64,000 nt of DNA from Actinomycetota bacterium (GTDB lineage Bacteria; Actinomycetota; Actinomycetes; Nanopelagicales; Nanopelagicaceae), in assembly GCA_009698675.1 (NCBI GenBank), contig WLPT01000005.1, positions 1 to 64,000 on the forward strand, given 5' to 3'. This document shows, in pieces, positions 8,961-17,478 of the stretch. The notes beneath the pieces are model-generated. The model had not been told where the DNA came from and made no database searches. It saw only the letters and a list, made by a program, of their open reading frames with translations. The position numbers were made by a program, and so were the translations under genes. Positions within the stretch are counted from its first letter, which is position 1. Each line of letters opens with the position of its first letter.

Positions 8961-9901
8961 CTACGTGACAGGTCGGCAACTCCTACAAGGCCGGCCTCAT
9001 TACCTAACTCTGCCGCGATAATAGTGGGATAGGGATGCTTGCCGGCAAAGGGCATCGTGCGTTCAAGGGCCTCGCGCGCCGGCTTTAGGAGAATATCGCC
9101 TGCATCGATGACTCCCCCTCCAATTACAACAACTGCCGGATCTAAAACCATCGATATCGATGCAATACCGGCTCCCAACCATTGACCGGTTGTATTAAAG
9201 GCGGCAAGGGCGACTGGGTCACCTTCACGTGCAGCTTCGGTAATTGCAGAACCGGTCAGACCTTCGATGCTTCCATCTCCGCGGGCTAATAAGTTACGAG
9301 CAATATCGGGGCTTGCATGTATCGCCTCTCGCGCATGACGAAGAAGGGCATTCCCCGATGCATACTGTTCAAAGCAACCACGTGCACCACATCCGCATAG
9401 ATGTCCATCGGGCAGAACTCGAATATGTCCGAACTCGGCGGCAACTCCAAAGGCGCCTCGATAGAGCGCACCATTAACAACTACCCCGCCGCCAATTCCC
9501 GTACCGACTGTCAACATAACCATATGATCTTGATTGCGACCTGCGCCAAACTTAGCCTCACCCCACGCTGCAGCGTTGGCATCATTTTCAATAATTACTC
9601 GGCGACAAACGAGTGAGGTCAACTCATCATCTAAATTGACTCCATTCCAATCCGCGATATTGGGAGTTGCGAGCATTGTCTTTCGATCAGATGATACAAA
9701 ACCCGCGGCAGAGACACCGATAGAGGAGACATCAAACTTTCCTAAAAGCTCTTGTGCAATATTGGCAATTGTTTTTGTAAGTGCATTACCCCCTTCGCGT
9801 GGGGTATCACGCCTAGCCGTAGTGACAACATTTCCTAACTCATCGACAACGCCACCCAATACTTTGGTACCGCCAACATCAATACCGATTGCATAGGCCA
9901 T
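8957..9901 (-). CDS. ROK family protein (glucokinase-like)
   Basis: GIDVGGTKVLGGVVD, TVGTGIGGGVVV, GHLCGCGARGCFEQYASG. Confidence 0.92.
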   Translation of the reverse strand: MAYAIGIDVGGTKVLGGVVDELGNVVTTARRDTPREGGNALTKTIANIAQELLGKFDVSSIGVSAAGFVSSDRKTMLATPNIADWNGVNLDDELTSLVCRRVIIENDANAAAWGEAKFGAGRNQDHMVMLTVGTGIGGGVVVNGALYRGAFGVAAEFGHIRVLPDGHLCGCGARGCFEQYASGNALLRHAREAIHASPDIARNLLARGDGSIEGLTGSAITEAAREGDPVALAAFNTTGQWLGAGIASISMVLDPAVVVIGGGVIDAGDILLKPAREALERTMPFAGKHPYPTIIAAELGNEAGLVGVADLSRS

Positions 9902-9908
9902 AAAATAC

Positions 9909-10346
9909 TTACGCCTCTAAAGCAGATTTAAGTTGAGAGAGCGCCTGATCGATTGTTGTCTTTTCAGCTTTTTGTCGCATCATCGCTGGTATTGGCATCG
10001 AGAGTGAAACAGTTAATTCATACGTCACTTGTGTTGAATCCTCATCTATGGCCGCTACCGTGTAAGAGCCATCCATCCCAGTCAACAAATCTGCATCATC
10101 GAGGGAGAAGCTCAAGGTTGCAGGAGCCTGCGACCAGTCATAAACTAAAATCACACGATCCTTCATCATGCCAGCATCGATTGTCATCTTGGCCTTGGTG
10201 GCACGGCCTGCCTCATCTCGGGCAACTACTTCTACCGACTTGATCGAACTCGACCATTCTGGGTAGTTTTCCAGCGCAAATAGAGCAGCTGTAACGGTGG
10301 CTAGTGGGGCATCTATCGTGATGGTTGAACTACTTGAATCGCTCAT
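9909..10346 (-). CDS. SRPBCC (START/polyketide cyclase-like) family protein
   Basis: ALFALENYPEWSSSIKSVEVVARD...; typical 145-aa SRPBCC domain. Confidence 0.82.
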   Translation of the reverse strand: MSDSSSSTITIDAPLATVTAALFALENYPEWSSSIKSVEVVARDEAGRATKAKMTIDAGMMKDRVILVYDWSQAPATLSFSLDDADLLTGMDGSYTVAAIDEDSTQVTYELTVSLSMPIPAMMRQKAEKTTIDQALSQLKSALEA

Positions 10347-10352
10347 GGCTCA

Positions 10353-10358
10353 AGGTTA
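10353..10358 (-). promoter_or_regulatory. leaderless -10: TAACCT-TGAGCC-ATG (SRPBCC)
   Basis: TAnnnT 6 nt before ATG 10346. Confidence 0.6.
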
Positions 10359-10388
10359 CCCCCCTTCCCTATTTAATAAATCAGGCAC

Positions 10389-10394
10389 TAGCGT
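10389..10394 (+). promoter_or_regulatory. leaderless -10: TAGCGT-TAGCGCC-ATG (acyl-CoA ligase)
   Basis: TAnnnT 7 nt before ATG 10402. Confidence 0.6.
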
Positions 10395-10401
10395 TAGCGC
10401 C

Positions 10402-12192
10402 ATGAACGAGATAACTAATCCCGCCCTAGTACCCGCGGCCACCGCGGGAAACCTTACAAATCTAATCGCCGAACGCGCATGGTTTGAGCCAGAGCGCATC
10501 GTCATGTCTCGCCCACTCGGTGATGGCTGGCAATCTGTCACAGCTCAAGAGGCTGAGGCCCAGATCCGTGAGAGCGCCAAAGGGCTCATCGCCGCAGGAA
10601 TTCAAATTGGCGATCGCGTAGCAATCATGTCGCGCACTCGATATGAGTGGACGATATTAGATTTTGCAATCTGGTTTGCAGGTGGTGTCGTTGTTCCCGT
10701 CTATGACACATCCTCGGCCGAACAGATCGATTGGATTCTAAAGGATTCAGGCGCAGTTGGAATTATCGTCGAAACTCCAGCGCTACGTGAACTAGTCCAG
10801 AGTGTTCAGCCTGCACACACAAAACACATGTGGACCATAACAGAGGATGTTCTAAGCACTCTCCAAGCTGCCGGTAAACACATAGGCGATGATGAGATTG
10901 ATCGCCGCAGAAACTCTCTTGTTCCAGATAGCTTGGCAACGATTATCTATACCTCGGGGACAACAGGAAAACCTAAAGGCGTCTCTTTAACTCATGCAAA
11001 CTTTTTATCCGAGTGCGGAAATGTTGTTCAAGGCGCTGCCGATCTATTTTTAAAGCCTGGAGGTTCGACTCTTCTCTTCCTTCCAATTGCGCATGTATTC
11101 GGTCGTATGGTTGAAATCGGAGCTATTGCAGCCGGTCTGCACTTAGCCCATTGCAGTGATCCAGTTGGCCGCTTGCCAATGGATCTTGCATCATTTAAGC
11201 CAACTTTCGTTCTAGCTGTTCCGCGAATCTTTGAAAAGATTTATAACGGCGCCGAGGCACGTGCAGAAGCTGCTGGAAAGGGAAAGATATTTAGAAAGGC
11301 CGCCGATGTTGCAATCGCATACTCCGAGAGTCTGGACAAAAAATCTATCTCCCCACTTCTATCTTTAAAGCACAAACTCTTTGACAGGTTGGTCTTCTCT
11401 AAAATTCGCGCGGGAATGGGTGGGCGCGTAGAGGCAGCCATATCGGGGGGTGCACCGCTTGGAGTACGTCTTGGCCATTTCTATAGAGGTGCCGGCATAA
11501 CAATTCTTGAAGGCTACGGTTTAACTGAAACCACAGCTGGTGCAACATTAAATGTAACGGGGGCCCATCGCGTTGGCTCAGTTGGCCGTCCGGTTCCAGG
11601 TACATCGGTAAAGATCGCCGAGGATGGTGAGGTGCTCATTCGCGGCCCGATAGTCATGCGCGGATATTGGAATAACGTTGCGGCCGATCAAGAGGTCTTC
11701 AATAGTGATCGATGGTTCCAATCTGGAGATCTTGGAAAATTGGATGAGGAAGGCTTCCTCTATATCGTTGGACGCAAGAAAGAGTTAATAGTTACAGCAG
11801 GTGGAAAAAACGTTGCACCCGCAGTCTTGGAAGATCGTCTGCGTGCACACCCACTCGTAAGCCAGTGCATGGTTGTTGGTGATAATCAGCCATTCATTGC
11901 CGCCCTAGTAACCCTGGACCAAGATTCATTGAAATCCTGGGTTAGCGCCCATAAGAAAGAGGGTGCCTCGATGGCAGATTTAGCCCATGACCCTGATTTG
12001 ATATCGGTAGTTCAAACCGCAGTTGATGAGGCAAATAAGGCCGTGAGCAAAGCCGAGTCGATTCGCAAGTTCATTATCTTGCCTACCGATTTCACAATTG
12101 CAGGTGGGCATTTAACGGCAAAGCTCTCGATGAAGCGCGCGGTTATTGCAAAAGAGTTCGCCAAGGAGATTGAACAACTCTTTACTAAGTAA
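10402..12192 (+). CDS. long-chain fatty acid-CoA ligase (AMP-dependent synthetase)
   Basis: IIYTSGTTGKPKGV, LEGYGLTETTAG, GDLGKLDEEGFLYIVGRKKELIVTAGGKN. ATG 10402 preferred over the ORF-track start. Confidence 0.93.
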   Translation: MNEITNPALVPAATAGNLTNLIAERAWFEPERIVMSRPLGDGWQSVTAQEAEAQIRESAKGLIAAGIQIGDRVAIMSRTRYEWTILDFAIWFAGGVVVPVYDTSSAEQIDWILKDSGAVGIIVETPALRELVQSVQPAHTKHMWTITEDVLSTLQAAGKHIGDDEIDRRRNSLVPDSLATIIYTSGTTGKPKGVSLTHANFLSECGNVVQGAADLFLKPGGSTLLFLPIAHVFGRMVEIGAIAAGLHLAHCSDPVGRLPMDLASFKPTFVLAVPRIFEKIYNGAEARAEAAGKGKIFRKAADVAIAYSESLDKKSISPLLSLKHKLFDRLVFSKIRAGMGGRVEAAISGGAPLGVRLGHFYRGAGITILEGYGLTETTAGATLNVTGAHRVGSVGRPVPGTSVKIAEDGEVLIRGPIVMRGYWNNVAADQEVFNSDRWFQSGDLGKLDEEGFLYIVGRKKELIVTAGGKNVAPAVLEDRLRAHPLVSQCMVVGDNQPFIAALVTLDQDSLKSWVSAHKKEGASMADLAHDPDLISVVQTAVDEANKAVSKAESIRKFIILPTDFTIAGGHLTAKLSMKRAVIAKEFAKEIEQLFTK

Positions 12193-12196
12193 GCAT

Positions 12197-12679
12197 GTGA
12201 GCGCTAATGAGCGAGTCAGGCTCGCACAAGAGTTACATGATGGTATCGCCCAGGATTTAGTTGGTCTTGGTTACAGCATCGACTCACTCATTGGTTCACC
12301 AGAGCTTACATCGGAGATTCGTGCATCCTTACGTGCACTGCGTTTCTCCCTCACTGACCTAGTTGAAAAAGTTCGGCGAGAGATATTTGCCTTACGTAGC
12401 AACGATACTATTATGGAATCTGCGTATATAAGTTCGACCAATTATGAGTTGCAAAGGATCTTTGCCGAACTCATTCGCAATATTCAATTACACTCCGAGG
12501 CAACTTCCCTCACCATCAAGGTGGGTGATAATGGAAGAGGCGGCGCCTCCCCTGCCTTGGGCCATCATGGGTTAAGTGGCATCAGCGAACGCGTGCTGGC
12601 CCTACATGGAACTGTCGATATCGACTCAAGTGCATCGGGGACCGTCATAACAATCGCTTTGCCATTGGCAGTTCAATGA
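12197..12679 (+). CDS. minimal sensor histidine kinase (HisKA_3 + HATPase-like, no sensor domain)
   Basis: RLAQELHDGIAQDLVGLGYSID H-box; ELIRNIQLHS N-box-like; GDNGRG; HHGLSGISERVLALHG. GTG start 12197, frame overlaps the next gene by ATGA. Confidence 0.75.
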   Translation: MSANERVRLAQELHDGIAQDLVGLGYSIDSLIGSPELTSEIRASLRALRFSLTDLVEKVRREIFALRSNDTIMESAYISSTNYELQRIFAELIRNIQLHSEATSLTIKVGDNGRGGASPALGHHGLSGISERVLALHGTVDIDSSASGTVITIALPLAVQ

Positions 12680-13290
12680 CGAGTGTTGTCATCATCGATG
12701 ACCATGCAGTCGTCAGAGAGGGACTCAAGCGAGCACTGCATGCACATGGGTACGAAGTAACTGCAGAGGCGGCAACTTTAGATGAGGCCCGTGCCCAGAT
12801 TGCCCATGTTAATCCAGATGTTATTGTCGTTGATCTGAATATGCCAGATGGAAGTGGCCTCGACTTAATAATGTGGGCCCGCAAAATCTCTAACACGCTA
12901 GGTATCGTTGTCTTAACTCTCAACGATACAGACGAGTATTTAATTGCAGCGATGAAGGCCGGGGCGAGTGCCTACATTGTAAAATCGGCGCCAATAGTCC
13001 AACTGCTGGCGGCTATAGATTTCTCAGTACGCTCCCCTTTGAGTTTTAGTGCTCAAGGGCTAGCGGCGGCACTGCAAGCAAAGAGTATGAGCTTTGAGTT
13101 AACGGCTCGAGAGTTGGATGTTCTATCCCGTCTTGCCAATGGTGCAAGCAATAAGGAGATTGCCGCCTCGCTATTTTTAACTCAAGCGACAGTCAAGACG
13201 CACTTAGCCTCTATCTTTAGAAAATTGAATGTATCAAATCGAACTGCTGCAGTTAGTAAAGCGCGCAAACACAGTTTAATCGTTGAGTAA
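12676..13290 (+). CDS. NarL/LuxR family response regulator
   Basis: VVIIDDHAVVREGLKRAL receiver; LTARELDVLSRLANGASNKEIAASLFLTQATVKTHLASIFRKLNV HTH. Confidence 0.93.
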   Translation: MTSVVIIDDHAVVREGLKRALHAHGYEVTAEAATLDEARAQIAHVNPDVIVVDLNMPDGSGLDLIMWARKISNTLGIVVLTLNDTDEYLIAAMKAGASAYIVKSAPIVQLLAAIDFSVRSPLSFSAQGLAAALQAKSMSFELTARELDVLSRLANGASNKEIAASLFLTQATVKTHLASIFRKLNVSNRTAAVSKARKHSLIVE

Positions 13291-14427
13291 GGCAATAAAT
13301 CTATCTGCCCAGATTTGCCATTGCCAGTTATCAACTATCCAACTTCGGCCAGCGCTACCCATTTTGCGTGCCCGCTCGGTATCACTCAATAAACTTACTG
13401 CGGCATCTGCAATCTCCTCGATATTTAATCCATTTACTACCAAACCCGTAACCGCCTCAACGACGGCATCGGGTGCTCCACCAGATGCGCCTGCAATTAC
13501 TGGCAGAGCACAGGCACTTGCTTCGAGATAAACAATTCCCAAACCTTCAACCTCTAATCCTGCCAAGCGAGAACGCGAGGGCATCGCAAATACGTCACCG
13601 ACACATATATATCTAGGAAGGTCGGCATATTGAATGCGACCAATGAAAGTTACATACTCTGAGAGTTTATTCTTTTCGACTAACTCTTCAAGGTGACCTC
13701 GATATGGACCTTGGCCAACGAGTACAAGGTGGGCATTTGGAAGGCGTCTAATAATTGAGGGCATCGCAAGAATCAATTTATCCTGACCTTTTCGATGAAC
13801 TAAACGTCCAACTGAGATGATCACTTTCTTTTGCCTTAGCCCAAGAGATTCTCGTAATTGGGAGGAATCAACAGGTGCAAAATGTACTGTGTCTATTCCA
13901 GGTGCAATCTTGACCATGGCCTTAGCTGCTTTATTTGAGAGCGATTTCGAGATCGCACTATGCGTGAACTCTCCAAGATAGGTAAGTGCATCTGTGGTGG
14001 ATCCAATTCGACGCATAGCAAGTGAGAATGGGAATACTTTCGACCACCACACTTCATGTCCGTGAGTCAACGCCACAATTCTGCCGGCGCCGGCACGTCG
14101 AAGAGTTGCAGCCATTAGAGCCAATGGCGCTGCAGCTCCGAATGCCACTGTATCTATCTGCCAATCTTTAATCAGCTGCGCTGCTGCGCGGTTTACACGC
14201 ACCGTTGGTAAAAGGATTTTTGCTCTATCTCTGATGACTTTAACGCCGTAGCGTGAGAGCCACTCTGAATCATATTCACGCGTATCGCCTTGAGATGAGG
14301 TGTACACAATGGTTGAGCCGTGCGGCAAACGTTCTATTAGACCAATGATGAAGGTTTCGATTCCGCCGGCTCGAGGACCAAAATCATTGGTTACGAATAA
14401 TATTCTCTTAGAAACGGCGCGCTCCAA
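13276..14427 (-). CDS. glycosyltransferase family 4 (PimB-like)
   Basis: FVTNDFGPRAGGIETF, ISVGRLVHRKGQDKLI, PSRSRLAGLEVEGLGIVYLEASA. Confidence 0.9.
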   Translation of the reverse strand: MERAVSKRILFVTNDFGPRAGGIETFIIGLIERLPHGSTIVYTSSQGDTREYDSEWLSRYGVKVIRDRAKILLPTVRVNRAAAQLIKDWQIDTVAFGAAAPLALMAATLRRAGAGRIVALTHGHEVWWSKVFPFSLAMRRIGSTTDALTYLGEFTHSAISKSLSNKAAKAMVKIAPGIDTVHFAPVDSSQLRESLGLRQKKVIISVGRLVHRKGQDKLILAMPSIIRRLPNAHLVLVGQGPYRGHLEELVEKNKLSEYVTFIGRIQYADLPRYICVGDVFAMPSRSRLAGLEVEGLGIVYLEASACALPVIAGASGGAPDAVVEAVTGLVVNGLNIEEIADAAVSLLSDTERARKMGSAGRSWIVDNWQWQIWADRFIALLND

Positions 14428-15412
14428 CCAGTGGCTTGCGACCCATATTTAAATCCGAACTTACTTTTACGCGTGAGCCAGATCGTGGCGCGTGAACCAT
14501 TCGTCCCCCACCTAAATAAATTCCAACGTGCGATACAGGTCTTCCAAAGAAGAGTAAATCTCCTGGCTTGAGTGCGTGAGTTGAAACTTTCTTTCCCATG
14601 CGAGACTGTGCCGAAGATGAGTGCGGAAGTGAAACTCCAGCAGCTTCGTAGGCGCGCATAGTAAGTCCTGAGCAGTCCCAGGTAACTAAGCCGGCAGCTC
14701 CAAAGACATAACGGTCACCAATCTGCTTGAGTGCATATTTAAGTGCGATACCTGCACGGCCCGATACTCCACTGGCCCCCTTTGCCGCCGCCAAAGATGA
14801 TGCTTGATCGGCATCCTCTTGGGCTGCAGCGATTTTAGCTAAACGCTCACGATCGGCCTTCTTGAGTTTGGATAGAAGGATCTCGGCCTCTTTCAACTTT
14901 GATAAGGCCAGTGCAGATTGTGCGGCATACTTCTTTTGCGCCGCCGCCACGAGAGCTAACTTGTCTTTAACCGTCAACGTCGTCGCATTCAGACGTTGCT
15001 CGGCGGCTTGAAACTTTCGAAGCTGTGTCGATTTTCTACGAGTGATTGAATCCAATGCGCTGGCAGAAGAGAGATAGAGCGTTGGATCAGATGAAAAGAG
15101 AAGTTCTAAGCCTTGACTCAATGATCCGGATTTATACTGCTCGATAGCGATCGCTCCTAATGAACTCTCAAGAGCCGATACGCTCTGACCTTGCATCTGC
15201 GCCTTGGCTTTGATTCCGCTTAGGGTTTTAGTTAGCGCCCCAAGTTGAACCTTGGCCGCTTGAGCGGCCTCGGCCGCCGTCGTGGCATCCTCTTCCAACT
15301 GGCGAACTTTGGCCTGAACCTGCTCTAACGTTTGACTGGCATTTGCTGCAACCGGTGCCAGACTGGCCCCTAATAGAAACAGGGCTACCAGAGCGCGTTT
15401 GAGGACAGCCAT
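14408..15412 (-). CDS. secreted NlpC/P60 peptidoglycan endopeptidase with coiled-coil N-terminus
   Basis: Signal peptide; VTWDCSGLTMRAYEAAGVSLPHSSSAQ (catalytic Cys) and HVGIYLGGGRMVHAP. Confidence 0.9.
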   Translation of the reverse strand: MAVLKRALVALFLLGASLAPVAANASQTLEQVQAKVRQLEEDATTAAEAAQAAKVQLGALTKTLSGIKAKAQMQGQSVSALESSLGAIAIEQYKSGSLSQGLELLFSSDPTLYLSSASALDSITRRKSTQLRKFQAAEQRLNATTLTVKDKLALVAAAQKKYAAQSALALSKLKEAEILLSKLKKADRERLAKIAAAQEDADQASSLAAAKGASGVSGRAGIALKYALKQIGDRYVFGAAGLVTWDCSGLTMRAYEAAGVSLPHSSSAQSRMGKKVSTHALKPGDLLFFGRPVSHVGIYLGGGRMVHAPRSGSRVKVSSDLNMGRKPLVGARRF

Positions 15413-15419
15413 ACATCAC

Positions 15420-15425
15420 AGGCTA
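15420..15425 (-). promoter_or_regulatory. leaderless -10: TAGCCT-GTGATGT-ATG (NlpC/P60)
   Basis: TAnnnT 7 nt before ATG 15412. Confidence 0.6.
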
Positions 15426-15503
15426 ACTACCTTTACGGGGTGAGCTCAACTTATGAGCGTGAAAAACGATGTGAATTAGCCGTGAAACTGGGATGCTAGC
15501 GCC

Positions 15504-15995
15504 ATGACCGTGGCCGCCTCCTTAGTTGTAGGCCTAAGTGGTTCTACAACCAAGGCCCACACATCTGCGGGAATTAGCAACGCCGATGATCGCTCGGCAT
15601 TTTTGGCACGTCGGCGATTAGTCGATGTAATCATCATCGGTGGCAATACTGCTCGTCGTGAGCCCTATGCAACTACCCCCGTTGCACTAGTTGTTCTCTC
15701 GCGCTCACCTGAAAACCCCGTAGCTACAAATCCACTGGCGCATATATGGAACTGTTCACCGGCCCAAGCTATCGAGCGCGCACGCATTGAGTTTGGTCCA
15801 AAGATTTTAATCGAGGCAGGGGTCGGTTTGCTCAACGAACTTCTGGCACAAAAACTAGTCGATGAGCTCTATGTGACCCAGACCCAGGCGCGCGATGGCG
15901 ACAATGCTCTCGACTGGATGTCGATGCTCGCGCAGTTTCAGGTGGTAGAAAAGAGCGCCGTTGGTGAGACGAATTTCTTTCATGCTCACAATTAA
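15504..15995 (+). CDS. short RibD C-terminal/dihydrofolate reductase-fold protein
   Basis: ASLVVGLSGSTTK, VDVIIIGGNTARRE, LIEAGVGLLNELLAQKLVDELYVT. Confidence 0.75.
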   Translation: MTVAASLVVGLSGSTTKAHTSAGISNADDRSAFLARRRLVDVIIIGGNTARREPYATTPVALVVLSRSPENPVATNPLAHIWNCSPAQAIERARIEFGPKILIEAGVGLLNELLAQKLVDELYVTQTQARDGDNALDWMSMLAQFQVVEKSAVGETNFFHAHN

Positions 15996-16831
15996 AAGGT
16001 CGAGATTAACGCCACTCCACTAACGGCTAGAACTATCCCAATATATTGAACTTTGTGTAGACGCTCATGCAAGAATCTAAAGGCCAATATCGCAGTTGCA
16101 ATTGGATACATCGACCCTAGAACCATAGCAATTGAGACCGAACCGCTATTACATGCAATGCCCAGTAAGAGATTTGCCAAGAAATCGGCGATTCCCATAA
16201 AAATTAAACTTGGGTACTCATGTTTTTCGAAGCCACCCATGCTGCGATATCGCACAGCGATTGCGATTGTTATAAAAAATGTAGCCGCGCGCATCGTCAC
16301 CATCGTCATTAACGCACTTGACTGCGAACCGATGGAGATCAATGTCAGTGCACTTCCAAATCCACATGCGGCACCTACTGCTAGTAAGAGCGGACGCATT
16401 GGAACTCCTTGCGAAAGCTCAGGACCACTTGCACAAAAGGCGCCGATGAGAGCTAGGGCTACACCAACTGCTTTCAATAGCGATAATGAATCACCGTGCA
16501 AGAGCGCATAACTCAATGGAACTACTGCGCTGAGCGCACTAATCGGAGAAACTACCCCCATGCTGCCGGATGCAAGTCCTGCATATAAACAGATCAAGCC
16601 GAAGTAGCCTAAAAATCCAGCACCAACTCCTGGAATTAGGTAGCCGCCGCTTCCGAAGGCTTGTGCACTCCAATCCCCTGTGATCAGAACAAGGGCTATC
16701 CCAAATATAAGCCCTATAACTTGCGAGAATCCAAGCACTGCAATCGCTGCATGTTTCTTACTTAATCGACCCCCCTCAAAATCGGCCGTTCCCCAAAGCA
16801 GACTCGACACTAGGGCCAAGAGTGATGTCAT
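15992..16831 (-). CDS. EamA/DMT family transporter
   Basis: About 10 TM segments; LLWGTADFEGG and MVLGSMYPIATAILAFRFLHERL. Confidence 0.85.
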   Translation of the reverse strand: MTSLLALVSSLLWGTADFEGGRLSKKHAAIAVLGFSQVIGLIFGIALVLITGDWSAQAFGSGGYLIPGVGAGFLGYFGLICLYAGLASGSMGVVSPISALSAVVPLSYALLHGDSLSLLKAVGVALALIGAFCASGPELSQGVPMRPLLLAVGAACGFGSALTLISIGSQSSALMTMVTMRAATFFITIAIAVRYRSMGGFEKHEYPSLIFMGIADFLANLLLGIACNSGSVSIAMVLGSMYPIATAILAFRFLHERLHKVQYIGIVLAVSGVALISTF

Positions 16832-16838
16832 ACATAAA

Positions 16839-16844
16839 AGCCTA
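16839..16844 (-). promoter_or_regulatory. leaderless -10: TAGGCT-TTTATGT-ATG (EamA)
   Basis: TAnnnT 7 nt before ATG 16831. Confidence 0.6.
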
Positions 16845-16879
16845 CCGCCCCGCCTCCCTTGAATTGACTCTGAAATAAA

Positions 16880-16885
16880 TACGCT
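16880..16885 (+). promoter_or_regulatory. leaderless -10: TACGCT-ATGAAC-ATG (DUF3000)
   Basis: TAnnnT 6 nt before ATG 16892. Confidence 0.5.
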
Positions 16886-16891
16886 ATGAAC

Positions 16892-17470
16892 ATGGATGCC
16901 AATGGCTTTGAGCGATTACTAGATCAGCTCCGAGCATTCACCCCGCGTGCCGAAGTTGTCTTAGAAGAGGTTCCAGCCCCGCAGAAATTGGCAACGTTTG
17001 CCTTTGCATTTTCAGCCGACGTTAGCAACGGCAAAGCTGGAGATGAAGAGGATGAGCTGGCATCTGGTCGCTTTGTTTTGCTACATGAACCGGGTGGTCA
17101 AGATACTTGGGAGGGAGAGTTTCGTTGTGTCACCTTTGTTCGCGCCGATGTCGACACTGCGATGCAAGAGGATCCAATGCTCCCTGAGTTTGGCTGGGGG
17201 TGGTTCTTATCTGCATTAGAGGCCGCGGATTGTCGTATCGCCGCTCCTAGTGGAACGGTGACTCGCGTATCTAGCGCATCATTTGGAAAACTCTCTCCAC
17301 GAAATAATGAATCAGAGATTGAGATACGCGCTTCGTGGACTCCAGTAATTTCAAATCCAAATGAGATCATTGCGCACATCACCGGCTGGTGCAATTTGAT
17401 ATCTGAAGTAGCCGGTCTAGAGGAGATTCCACCTGGCATATCGACCATTGCCTCGGCCAGGTCACGGTAA
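16892..17470 (+). CDS. DUF3000 domain-containing protein
   Basis: GFERLLDQLRAFTPRAEVVLEEVPAPQKLATFAFAFSADV; gene neighbour of RNase D. Start moved to ATG 16892 (see findings). Confidence 0.8.
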   Translation: MDANGFERLLDQLRAFTPRAEVVLEEVPAPQKLATFAFAFSADVSNGKAGDEEDELASGRFVLLHEPGGQDTWEGEFRCVTFVRADVDTAMQEDPMLPEFGWGWFLSALEAADCRIAAPSGTVTRVSSASFGKLSPRNNESEIEIRASWTPVISNPNEIIAHITGWCNLISEVAGLEEIPPGISTIASARSR

Positions 17471-17478
17471 ATATATAG

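Noticed and set aside
15413-15503. Possible ydaO/c-di-AMP riboswitch upstream of the NlpC/P60 gene
   Set aside because: Only about 90 nt are available, no ydaO consensus was seen, and TAGCCT-N7-ATG indicates a leaderless start.
16053-16511. 152-aa plus-strand ORF opposite the EamA transporter
   Set aside because: Typical antisense reading frame of a hydrophobic gene; no promoter signal.
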